DNA from: an uncultured Clostridia bacterium
GTDB taxonomy: Bacteria > Bacillota > Clostridia > Oscillospirales > Ruminococcaceae
DNA length: 64,000 nt
Direction of reading: 5' to 3'
Assembly (NCBI GenBank): GCA_945873955.1
Contig: CAMCFA010000001.1
Span: 124,001-188,000 of the forward strand
In this document: in pieces, positions 41,689-49,250 of the stretch
How positions within the stretch are numbered: the stretch's first letter is position 1
Layout of the letters: every line of letters begins with the position of its first letter
The notes under the pieces: generated by a model
What the model was told of the DNA's origin: nothing
Database searches by the model: none
Seen by the model: only the letters and a program-made list of their open reading frames with translations
Position numbers and translations under genes: made by a program

Positions 41689-42030
41689 ATGTATGTTATA
41701 CCATTGACGACAGCTCCAAACCAGACTTTTAATTGCACAGTACCGATAGACGGGAAAAACCGTCCGCTGTCTTTTCAGTTGAGATACAACAGTATAGCTA
41801 AATACTGGAATTTGACAGTCATAGACGCGCTGACAAAGGAAACGCTGATAGACGCGCTGCCTATTATGGTTGGAGAATACCCTGCGGCTAATCTTTTAGA
41901 GCAATTCGGATATATGAATTTGGGAAGCGCGGTTGTAGTGAAAGAGGGAGATTTGCAAGGAGCAGAGAACCCAGACGACACCAATCTCGGCACGGAATAC
42001 TATCTCGTATGGGGTGATACGATTGAGTAA
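41689..42030 (+). CDS. Small baseplate protein, DUF6983-like (113 aa)
   Basis: A compact beta-barrel-type protein (NQTFNCTVPIDGKNRPLSFQ, LRYNSIAKYWNLTVID, then GTEYYLVWGDTI at the end) that commonly sits between the Dit-like and hub genes. Function within the baseplate is not known. Confidence 0.75.
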   Translation: MYVIPLTTAPNQTFNCTVPIDGKNRPLSFQLRYNSIAKYWNLTVIDALTKETLIDALPIMVGEYPAANLLEQFGYMNLGSAVVVKEGDLQGAENPDDTNLGTEYYLVWGDTIE

Positions 42031-42916
42031 ATTATTTGGGCGGAAATATAAGATTATTGTTTCCACCAAAGGAACAAGCGGCATTGATATTACGGGGCTT
42101 AGGGCGGTTTTCACTATTGAGAAATCAATGTCAGCCGAACCGAACAGGAGTACAATCCAAATTTATAACCTTTCGCCTGCGACGCAGAATTTCATACTGT
42201 CAGAGGCAAAGAGAATTATCATTGAGGCAGGGTATGAAAATTCGGAGCAATATGGGCTGATTTTCGACGGGGATATTGTTAAAGCAATTCGCAGAGCAGC
42301 GCAGAGCATTGACAAGGTTACGGAGGTTATCGCCCAAGACGGCGATATGTTTCTTAATTCGGGCTTTATTTCTGTTTCTTACAGCGCAGGACAGACTACT
42401 CAAAGCGTATTGTCGCAAATGCAAGGCATAGCGGACGACGAAATGACTTTGGGAAGTGTTTCAAGTGACCTCAAAGGAACGAAGCTCGCAAGGGGCAAAG
42501 CAATGTTTGGGCAGCCGAAAGACTACGCGACAATGCTTGCCAAAAGCGAGGGAGCGCTATTCTATGTGAACGACCGCAAAATCAACCTTGTAAAGCCCGG
42601 AGATTTACCAGATGGACAAATCGTAGACTTATCTCCGAGCAGTGGATTGATAGGCACACCAGAGCAGAATGACAGCACCGTCAGCGGAAAGTGTTTGTTA
42701 AATCCGTTGCTGAACGTGAACAAGCTGATACACATAAGCAACGAATTTGTGCATGAAACTAACGAAATAGGAAAAGCGACTTTGAGTTCGGGAGTTTACA
42801 AAATAATCAAACTGAAGCACACAGGCGATACGCTAGGCAACGACTGGTACACGGAGTTTGACGCAGTGGCGCAGCCCGGAACAATCCCCCTTACGGGTGA
42901 TTCCTATAAAACATAA
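42014..42916 (+). CDS. Baseplate hub protein (300 aa)
   Basis: Hub protein of the gpD/gp27 kind, a trimer that joins tube to spike. The first half (VFTIEKSMSAEPNRSTIQIY, NLSPATQNFI) and the second (LLNPLLNVNKLIHISN, GVYKIIKLKHTGDTLGNDWY) match phage hub proteins. The start may be GTG 42014 or TTG 42023; GGGGTGATA favours the TTG. Confidence 0.82.
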   Translation: MIRLSKLFGRKYKIIVSTKGTSGIDITGLRAVFTIEKSMSAEPNRSTIQIYNLSPATQNFILSEAKRIIIEAGYENSEQYGLIFDGDIVKAIRRAAQSIDKVTEVIAQDGDMFLNSGFISVSYSAGQTTQSVLSQMQGIADDEMTLGSVSSDLKGTKLARGKAMFGQPKDYATMLAKSEGALFYVNDRKINLVKPGDLPDGQIVDLSPSSGLIGTPEQNDSTVSGKCLLNPLLNVNKLIHISNEFVHETNEIGKATLSSGVYKIIKLKHTGDTLGNDWYTEFDAVAQPGTIPLTGDSYKT

Positions 42917-42960
42917 CTTGCTGTAAATTTTGCGGCAACTTGAAATATACGGAGGGTAAT

Positions 42961-43551
42961 ATGTCGCAAGGAATAACCGAAAGACTTCATAGTGAGGAAG
43001 AACAACAGAGAGCAGCCGCATTTAACAACTCCGCTCAACTTCGCGTAGCAATCCCCGCTATTATTGAGAGCTTTGATGCAGGAAAGCAGACTGTAAGCGT
43101 ACAACCGGCGATAACCGAGAATATACAAGTGGGAGAAGAAGCCACAAAAGCCACGAAATTGCCTATACTCACGGACATACCGATATGTTTTCCGCGAGCA
43201 GGAGGATATTCGATAACGCTCCCAATAAAAAAAGGCGACGAATGCCTGCTTGTTTTTGCGGATATGTGCATTGACGGTTGGTGGCAGAGCGGAGGCGTAC
43301 AAGACCAAATGGAAACGCGGCGGCACGACTTGTCCGACGCATTCGCTATTATAGGAACAACGAGCCAGCCGCGAAAGGTTGCTGCCTATTCTACGGAAAA
43401 TATGCAGATAAGGACGGACGACGGCAATATCGTTATTGAGCTTGAAAAGAGCAGCGGAAATGTAAATGTGCAATGCAAGGGGGATTTCAAGGTAAATGCA
43501 GGGGGTGACATTAAAATCAAGGGAGCAAACGGTGTGAATATCGGAGGTTGA
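42961..43551 (+). CDS. Baseplate spike, Gp138 N-terminal OB-fold type (196 aa)
   Basis: The membrane-piercing spike. N-terminal OB-fold of the gp138/gpV kind (ICFPRAGGYSITLPIKKGDE, CLLVFADMCIDGWWQSGG). A beta-helical tip follows, with repeats such as NVNVQCKGDFKVNAGGDIKI ending in NGVNIGG. The ATG at 42961 has GGAGGG upstream. Confidence 0.85.
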   Translation: MSQGITERLHSEEEQQRAAAFNNSAQLRVAIPAIIESFDAGKQTVSVQPAITENIQVGEEATKATKLPILTDIPICFPRAGGYSITLPIKKGDECLLVFADMCIDGWWQSGGVQDQMETRRHDLSDAFAIIGTTSQPRKVAAYSTENMQIRTDDGNIVIELEKSSGNVNVQCKGDFKVNAGGDIKIKGANGVNIGG

Positions 43552-43552
43552 T

Positions 43553-43945
43553 ATGAAATACAGGAGGCTAGATGAAAACGAAGATTACACAATCGGTCGC
43601 CGTGACGAAATGTACGAGGGAACAGAGGCAGTTGCGCAGGCAGTTAAAACGCGCCTGTTACTCCTTTTGGGCGAATGGTGGGAGAACCGGCAAGACGGTA
43701 CGCCGCTGTTCGAGAAAGTTTTGGGGCAAAGGCTGCGGGTAGACGAAACGCCGGACGAAATTGACCTTGTGTTTTCGGAGAGGATAAGCGGTACGCAGGG
43801 AGTTTCCGAGATAACAAGGTTTGAAAGCAAGATTGACGCAGAAAGCAGAGCGTACACGGCAGAAATCACTATAAAGACTGTATATGATACGGAATTTTCT
43901 GTTTCTATATCAAGCGGAGCAAACCCGCTTGAAATCAAAATGTAG
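43553..43945 (+). CDS. Baseplate wedge protein, gp25/DUF2634-like (130 aa)
   Basis: Small wedge-type protein related to gp25/gpW: AVAQAVKTRLLLLLGEWWEN and GTPLFEKVLGQ are the family core, and VSEITRFESKIDAESRAYTA completes it. It directly precedes the J-like gene, as usual. Confidence 0.85.
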   Translation: MKYRRLDENEDYTIGRRDEMYEGTEAVAQAVKTRLLLLLGEWWENRQDGTPLFEKVLGQRLRVDETPDEIDLVFSERISGTQGVSEITRFESKIDAESRAYTAEITIKTVYDTEFSVSISSGANPLEIKM

Positions 43946-43956
43946 GAGGCGCGGGA

Positions 43957-45150
43957 ATGTCATATTTTAAGCCGTATATTGACGAAACGGGAATACATCT
44001 TCCGCTGTATCAGGACGTACTGGACAAAATCAACGACGATTGCCGCCGTATTTTTGGCGCTGATGTATATTTAGAGCCGGACTCACAAGATTACCAAGTG
44101 AACGCAGAAGTCGCTGATTTATGGGCTGACGTTGCAAATTTGGCACAGCTTGTTTACAACAACCGAAGTATTCAGTTCGCGAAAGGAGTATCGGTTGACG
44201 GACTCTTGAAAATCAACGGATTGAAAAGGCTTAAAGCCTCGCAGAGCGTTGTTGTAGTGACTTGCACCGGAGAGCCGGGAACAGTTATCAACGGAGGAAT
44301 TGTAACCGACGCAGCTGGAGATGTTTTGTGGGAACTCGAAGATACTGTTATACCAGAAAGCGGAAGCGTAGACGTATTCGCGACTTGCAAAACCACTGGG
44401 AAGATTTATGCAGACGCAGGCACACTCAATAAGATTGTTACCCAGACTCGCGGTTGGGAAAGCGTAACCAACAAGGCAAACGCTATTGTCGGGAAAGACG
44501 TTGAGAGCGACGCGGCGGCGAAAGCTCGTCAAGCAATATCTACCGCCAGACCGAGCAAGACAGTGTTGCAGGGCTTGGAGGGCGGTATAGCTGAAACGAA
44601 CGGCGTATTAAGATACAAGGTATACGAGAACGATACGGGCGAAACAGACGAACACGGAATACCGGGGCATTCTGTGTGTTGCGTTATAGAGGGAGGAGAT
44701 ACGGAGGATATAGGAAATGAGATATATCTGCGGAAAACTCCCGGCTGTGGCACTTACGGAGATGTAAAGGTCATTGTCGTACCACCGAACCCAGAACTAG
44801 ACAACCCGCCGCCAATCTCCTTTTACAGACCGTCTTATGTTGACATTTTCGTCCGCGTAACGGTAAGGAAAAGGGCGGGATTTGTAGATACGCTGACAGA
44901 CCAGATAAAGGAAAGCGTGACGGCGTTTATAAATTCTCTCAATATAGGAGAGAGCGTAAGTATATCGCTGTTGGAAGCCATAGCGCAGTCGGTCACTCCC
45001 GATTTGCGTTCCCCGTCTTTCACGTTATCTCCTGCCGTCCCGTTGGTTATAGGCACAAGCACAAAGAGCTTGCAAGAAGCGGACGTTGAAATCGGTTTCC
45101 GAGAAGCAGCTAGATGTATTCTCGAAAATGTGGAGGTGGTTTTTGAGTGA
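43957..45150 (+). CDS. Baseplate J-like protein (397 aa)
   Basis: A wedge component that connects hub to tail fibres. Recognisable by the N-terminal QLVYNNRSIQFAKGVSVDGL, the GTVINGGIVTDAAGDVLWEL domain and the central VESDAAAKARQAIST, then GYYKV-like segment and the C-terminal helical repeat. Length and order (gp25-like, J-like, DUF2612) are standard. Confidence 0.9.
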   Translation: MSYFKPYIDETGIHLPLYQDVLDKINDDCRRIFGADVYLEPDSQDYQVNAEVADLWADVANLAQLVYNNRSIQFAKGVSVDGLLKINGLKRLKASQSVVVVTCTGEPGTVINGGIVTDAAGDVLWELEDTVIPESGSVDVFATCKTTGKIYADAGTLNKIVTQTRGWESVTNKANAIVGKDVESDAAAKARQAISTARPSKTVLQGLEGGIAETNGVLRYKVYENDTGETDEHGIPGHSVCCVIEGGDTEDIGNEIYLRKTPGCGTYGDVKVIVVPPNPELDNPPPISFYRPSYVDIFVRVTVRKRAGFVDTLTDQIKESVTAFINSLNIGESVSISLLEAIAQSVTPDLRSPSFTLSPAVPLVIGTSTKSLQEADVEIGFREAARCILENVEVVFE

Positions 45151-46004
45151 TTGACATTTCCACTTACCTAAACCGCATTACGAGCGAGCATAAGGTCAGA
45201 CCAAAGTTTATGGCACTCGTGGAAGCAAGATTAAAGCCATTCGTTGAGCTTTTCGAGCTTTTGGAGGAAATCGACAAAGCATTCGACCTAGATACAGCGG
45301 AGGGAAACCAGCTTGACATAATAGGGCAATACGTCGGCGTTAGCAGGCTATTAGATTTCCAGCCGAATAACGCAGAACCACTACTCCCAGACCCATATTA
45401 CCGAATGCTGCTGAAAGCGCGTATCAGTTTGAACAATTGGGACGGGAGCATTGAGGGCATAAAAAAGATTTGGGGAGATGTGTTCCCCGAATACGAAATC
45501 CAAATTGTCGATAACCAAGATATGACAATGGAAGCCCGCATTATAGGGCTTGAAACGCTGTTCGAAAACGAGCTTGTTCAGCACGGATATATTACGCCAA
45601 AGCCTATGGGCGTACTGATTGATTACTCCGTTGTGTTCTCAATCAAGCTAGATACCAGGCTGTTTATCGGGAATATGGTATATAACAGGCACTTAGAAAA
45701 GACCTTGCCAACTCCTGCACCTCCGGCGGATAACAGTAAGCCGCCCGGAATAGTTTACGCAATGGGTGTAAACGCTGCAAATTCCGTAACAATGCAGACG
45801 CAGGGAAAACCGCCGCCCGATAAAATCACCTTTGAGGAAGAAGCGCTGTTCCTTGGAGGGGCGAAAGCCGACAGCAGCGTTACAGTCACCTTGCAAGCAA
45901 AGCCTCCGTCAAGCGGGGTAATGGTAGGAAATGAGAAATTTTTTGCGGGAGGCGCTTTAGTAGCAAATTCAATACGAAGCACAATTGAAACACAAATTCA
46001 GTAA
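45147..46004 (+). CDS. Baseplate protein, DUF2612 type (285 aa)
   Basis: The N-terminal 180 residues are DUF2612: FDLDTAEGNQLDIIGQYVGV, then NWDGSIEGIKKIWGDVFPEY. It takes the place of the tail protein I. The C-terminal third is Pro/Ser-rich with two beta repeats (ANSVTMQTQGKPPPDK, DSSVTVTLQAKPPSSG). It overlaps the J-like gene by 4 nt. Confidence 0.82.
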   Translation: MIDISTYLNRITSEHKVRPKFMALVEARLKPFVELFELLEEIDKAFDLDTAEGNQLDIIGQYVGVSRLLDFQPNNAEPLLPDPYYRMLLKARISLNNWDGSIEGIKKIWGDVFPEYEIQIVDNQDMTMEARIIGLETLFENELVQHGYITPKPMGVLIDYSVVFSIKLDTRLFIGNMVYNRHLEKTLPTPAPPADNSKPPGIVYAMGVNAANSVTMQTQGKPPPDKITFEEEALFLGGAKADSSVTVTLQAKPPSSGVMVGNEKFFAGGALVANSIRSTIETQIQ

Positions 46005-46016
46005 GGAGATGAAAAA

Positions 46017-46889
46017 ATGGCAAATGTTGTAACGCAATGGAACCCTTTTATTATTACGAACAAGGGACTTGAACTGCGCCAGCGGTCAATCGCTACGGGA
46101 GCAACCATAACATTCAACTACGCCAAAATCGGACAGGGAGTACCCAGCAACCCCGCGAACATTCCGTTAATGACGGATATTGTTTCGGCAGCGGAGCAAG
46201 TACCTGTTGTGAGGTCTGAGTCAGACGGCGTGACACACTATGTCGGAATACGGATTGACAATGTTACTTTCAATCAGCCCGTCCTTATGACGGAAATCGG
46301 ACTTTTCGCTTCAATCGGCGGAGAAGCTCCCGTACTGTACGGATATACATACGCTACACAGGGCTATGACAGTATACCGGCAGGAAGCACCAGTCACTAC
46401 ATCTGGACGGTAAGCATTGATACGGTAATATCGAGGGCGCAGAGCATTTCTTTCTCTTACGACGGGAGCAAGGTATACGTCACCGAAGCCGAAATGGACG
46501 CTTTAATTCAAGCGTGGGAAGCCTACAAAGATGAAGTCGGAAGCGACGACCTCCACGGAGCAGTAAACCAGCACTCCACCGATATTGGCTATCTGTTCAA
46601 GGTGGCAGAGAACAATCGAGAGCTTGTTATGAACGTTGAGTTGAGAAACACGGAAACCGAGCCGCTGTGGTTCAACAATTCGGCGGCTACCGTAGCTTTT
46701 CCGAGCGGTCAAAACCGAAACAACCTCGATTACACAGTCCAGAGCGAAATCGTGAAAGCCACGGGCGGCGACGCAGGAGAAATTGTTGTTTCTGCCAAGC
46801 AGCTTAACGGATTCACGGTCAGCTATACAGGAACAGCGTCGGAAGTGGCGCTGAAACTCTATGTAAAAGGAGGATTGTGGAAATGCTGA
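46017..46889 (+). CDS. Tail fibre protein, N-terminal attachment domain (290 aa)
   Basis: It has the start of the phage tail-fibre/collar family (WNPFIITNKGLELRQRS, YAKIGQGVPSNPANIP and a VLMTEIGLFASIGGEAPVLY core), so it attaches to the baseplate. The C-terminal third is short and beta-rich, without a long shaft, so it may act as an adaptor for the DGR-diversified protein encoded next but two. Confidence 0.82.
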   Translation: MANVVTQWNPFIITNKGLELRQRSIATGATITFNYAKIGQGVPSNPANIPLMTDIVSAAEQVPVVRSESDGVTHYVGIRIDNVTFNQPVLMTEIGLFASIGGEAPVLYGYTYATQGYDSIPAGSTSHYIWTVSIDTVISRAQSISFSYDGSKVYVTEAEMDALIQAWEAYKDEVGSDDLHGAVNQHSTDIGYLFKVAENNRELVMNVELRNTETEPLWFNNSAATVAFPSGQNRNNLDYTVQSEIVKATGGDAGEIVVSAKQLNGFTVSYTGTASEVALKLYVKGGLWKC

Positions 46890-47056
46890 TTAAAAGCAAG
46901 AGCGACGAACAGAAACGGGAAGAAGCGAAAATTATACACGACTTCCACGGAAACCCTAACAGCTCCATTCATCAGGAGGCTGCGGAGGCTATAGCCAGAC
47001 ACAGCCGCGAACAGGTAAAGGAGCTTAACGACAGAGAGGAAAGGTATCGCAGATGA
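46883..47056 (+). CDS. Small helical protein (57 aa) in the tail-fibre operon
   Basis: ATG 46883 follows AAGGAGG 7 nt upstream and overlaps the fibre stop; the stop overlaps the next ATG (ATGA). The sequence is charged and helical (SDEQKREEAKIIHDFHGN, EAIARHSREQVKELND). The coupled overlaps on both sides make it a probable gene despite its size. It could be a fibre chaperone; function unknown. Confidence 0.6.
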   Translation: MLIKSKSDEQKREEAKIIHDFHGNPNSSIHQEAAEAIARHSREQVKELNDREERYRR

Positions 47057-47400
47057 ATATTGTGTACAAAACCCCCGAAGCCGAAAACAATCACATTGCT
47101 TATTCAATTAAGGGAAGCAAGATTACATTCGGCGACGACGAAAAAATGCTGAATTTGGCAAAGTACGAGAAAGACGACGCGGTGCATATCACGGACAGCG
47201 TGGACGCAAACGGAAACCTCGTAGGCAATAGCAACGGCTTGTATTACGCCTATGAGATTGATATTCCCGCGCGGGAATACAAGTATGTGACAGACGAAAG
47301 CGGAGAGCAGGACGAAAGCGGAACGTCCAAGACGCAGAAAATCCCCGTTCCTTTCGATATGGACAAATGCACACTTACACTTTGGAAACTGGAGGTATGA
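47053..47400 (+). CDS. Tail-region hypothetical protein (115 aa)
   Basis: No family recognised. A beta-rich protein (IKGSKITFGDDEKMLNLAKY, YAYEIDIPAREYKYVTDESG) that starts in the stop of the 57-aa gene and ends 4 nt before the DGR target gene. It is probably part of the tail tip or a chaperone for it. Confidence 0.62.
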   Translation: MNIVYKTPEAENNHIAYSIKGSKITFGDDEKMLNLAKYEKDDAVHITDSVDANGNLVGNSNGLYYAYEIDIPAREYKYVTDESGEQDESGTSKTQKIPVPFDMDKCTLTLWKLEV

Positions 47401-47404
47401 AAGA

Positions 47405-48442
47405 ATGTCGAGAATTTCTGATATGCAGTATGCGGCGGCGCAGTTTGGAGCGTCAAACCGCGTAATTGTGGACGACACAGGTATGGGCGGATTTTACGTC
47501 GCTGTTCCCAAAATGACAAATGCGCAGCTTATGACAGGCGGTGATAGCGCTGTACACCCTGCTTTTATCGTTGGCGGGGAGGAAAAGAGCGAGATATTGA
47601 TTGCGAAATATCCGGCTTTTGTTAAAAACAACCGCGCTTACAGCCTGCCCGGTGTAGACCCAAGTGTATATGTAAACTTCGACCAGGCGCTCTCTTATTG
47701 CAGGAACAAGGGCAAAGGACATCACTTGATTACAAATGCAGAGAGGGCTATGCTCGCGCTGTGGTGCAAGATGAATAACACTATGCCGAGAGGTAATACA
47801 AACCACGGCTCAAGCTCCGACAGCCCCACGGAGATAGGTATTCCGGTTGCGACAAATTCTGGGGCGACAAAGACCGGTCCCGCATACCCCGGTTGGTATC
47901 ACAACGGAGATTTAAGCGGAATTTCCGACCTTGCGGGAAACGTGTGGGATTGGTGCGCGGGACTTAGGTTAATGAACGGAAAGATACAGGTAATTCCCAA
48001 CAACGACGCGGCGCTCGATACGGCGGATATGGGAGCAGCGAGTACGCAGTGGAAAGAAATTCTTGCCGCAGACGGAAGTCTTGTTGACCCCGGAACAGCG
48101 GGAACGCTGGGCTTCGACTGGCTGTCGAACAAGATTACTATGACTTCTAACGCAATCACAGACACTTCCGGCGCTTCGAGAAGCACCGGATTTGAGGCGC
48201 TTGCTTTGGACACAGGACTTGCAGCAGTTCCGCAGATTATAAAGTCGCTCTGCTTATACAAGAACGACGAAAGCGGCTACAATACGGACAACGTTTGGGC
48301 TAATTTGAGCGGCGAGAGAATGCCGCTTCGCGGCGGCTCCTTCGGCGTTGGTGCGGGCGCGGGTGTGTTCGCGCTGTCCCTCGACTCTGTGCGGTCGCGT
48401 GTCTCCGACCCCCTTGGCTTCCGCGCCGCTTTTGTATCTTAG
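47405..48442 (+). CDS. DGR target: tail-tip protein with FGE/C-type-lectin fold (345 aa)
   Basis: The receptor-binding protein that the retroelement diversifies. The C-terminal 200 residues have the formylglycine-generating-enzyme-type CLec fold seen in DGR targets: FDQALSYCRNKGKG, LSGISDLAGNVWDWCAG, then the RGGSF...GFRAAF ending. Residues 307-343 are encoded by the variable repeat; only Val-Ser follow before the stop. Relative to the template, residues 312, 314, 315, 318, 325, 327, 328, 332, 334, 336 and 337 are changed (template Tyr, nine Asn, Ile), 319 is silent, and 335 is unchanged. The N-terminal 100 residues probably fix it to the baseplate. Located at the end of the tail genes, just before avd. 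Confidence 0.92.
   Translation: MSRISDMQYAAAQFGASNRVIVDDTGMGGFYVAVPKMTNAQLMTGGDSAVHPAFIVGGEEKSEILIAKYPAFVKNNRAYSLPGVDPSVYVNFDQALSYCRNKGKGHHLITNAERAMLALWCKMNNTMPRGNTNHGSSSDSPTEIGIPVATNSGATKTGPAYPGWYHNGDLSGISDLAGNVWDWCAGLRLMNGKIQVIPNNDAALDTADMGAASTQWKEILAADGSLVDPGTAGTLGFDWLSNKITMTSNAITDTSGASRSTGFEALALDTGLAAVPQIIKSLCLYKNDESGYNTDNVWANLSGERMPLRGGSFGVGAGAGVFALSLDSVRSRVSDPLGFRAAFVS
48323..48433 (+). repeat. DGR variable repeat (VR), 111 bp
   Basis: It aligns without gaps to the template repeat at 48918-49028. The 20 differences all fall on template adenines (A to G, C or T); no other base differs. The first 16 bp (CCGCTTCGCGGCGGCT) and the last 20 bp (TTGGCTTCCGCGCCGCTTTT) are adenine-free and identical. 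The 3' identical block is the likely initiation-of-mutagenic-homing site. It ends 9 nt before the target gene's stop, including the stop codon. Confidence 0.95.
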
Positions 48443-48463
48443 TTCTTTGCGGCTTGCGTTTTG

Positions 48464-48487
48464 TTTGCTCCGCGATAGCGGAGTAAA
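48464..48487. other. Hairpin/cruciform with GATA tetraloop downstream of VR
   Basis: TTTGCTCCGC and GCGGAGTAAA form a 10-bp stem (one G-T) around GATA. Stems of this size with a GRNA-type tetraloop are known just downstream of VR in phage DGRs, where they mark the target for homing. Here it is 30 bp after VR. It lies in the gap between the target's stop and the avd start. Confidence 0.65.
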
Positions 48488-48521
48488 CTCCGCAGGCAGT
48501 GAGAGAAAGGGAAAACTCCAA

Positions 48522-48884
48522 ATGCAGGAAATAAAGGAATTGTCAATCCTCACCAAAATTCACGATATGGCAAAATATGCCTACCCAGCCTTAATGCAGT
48601 TCCCCAAAAGCGAGAAATTCGCGCTGGCGGCTGACATAAAGCGGTGTATAGATTTTGTTTTGGAAAAAGCCATAGAGGGAACAAAGGGCTACTATAAAAA
48701 GACAACTCTCCGCGATATGGACGTTGGACTGCTTAAACTCCGACATTACATACGGCTTTCGGCAGAGCTTGGATTTCTACCGACGAAAAAGTATGAAATC
48801 TGGGCTGGAATGGTAACGGAAATCGGGAAAATGCTCGGAGGCTGGATAAAGCAAGAGCAGGAAAGCGACAAATACAAACAATAG
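48522..48884 (+). CDS. avd: DGR accessory variability determinant, four-helix bundle (120 aa)
   Basis: Avd-type protein that binds the reverse transcriptase and template RNA in phage DGRs. All-helical sequence of the right length, with the characteristic KIHDMAKYAYPALMQFPKSE and KFALAADIKRCIDFVLEKAI helices and LKLRHYIRLSAELGFL later on. The start is ATG 48522, preceded by GAGAGAAAGGG; longer upstream frames run back through the VR and are not credible. The order target-VR-avd-TR-RT is the same as in the Bordetella phage element. Confidence 0.9.
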   Translation: MQEIKELSILTKIHDMAKYAYPALMQFPKSEKFALAADIKRCIDFVLEKAIEGTKGYYKKTTLRDMDVGLLKLRHYIRLSAELGFLPTKKYEIWAGMVTEIGKMLGGWIKQEQESDKYKQ

Positions 48885-48917
48885 GCGAAAGCCTTTTGTT
48901 TTGGGGACAAGCTGTTT

Positions 48918-49028
48918 CCGCTTCGCGGCGGCTACTTCAACAATGGTGCGAACGCAGGTGTGTTCGCGCTGAACCTCAACAATGTGCGGTCGAATGTCAA
49001 CGACAACATTGGCTTCCGCGCCGCTTTT
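48918..49028 (+). repeat. DGR template repeat (TR), 111 bp, and TR-RT spacer
   Basis: Template for mutagenic cDNA. It has 22 adenines, arranged mainly as nine AAC/AAT codons in the VR reading frame, plus one TAC, GCA, GAC and ATT. Twenty of the 22 positions differ in the current VR. Because nearly all adenines are in codon positions 1-2 followed by C or T, mutation cannot produce a stop at AAY sites. The 222 bp from 49029 to the RT start hold no gene; a small inverted repeat (GACG...CGTC near 49132-49145) is visible. In other DGRs this spacer is part of the priming RNA, and the same is likely here. Confidence 0.95.
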
Positions 49029-49250
49029 TCTCGTAGTCAGATGTTGCAAGTTTACGGACTTGTTTCCAGTACAGAGAAGAAAAAGGAGCTTGTTTCCGCG
49101 CCAAAAGCAGAAGTGAAGTATTGACGAGCGACACGTCGTTAAACAGAGAGCGTACTCTCGGAGAGCCGGAGGCGAAAAATACAACAGCCGCGAAGTCTGT
49201 AATAGGTGTAATCCGAATCATACGAAGTGCGGCAATTTGAGGAGCAATTT

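Noticed and set aside
48348-48521. Longer N-terminal version of avd starting inside VR
   Set aside because: The extra segment is VR in another frame plus the hairpin; the real start at 48522 has a ribosome site and gives the normal length.
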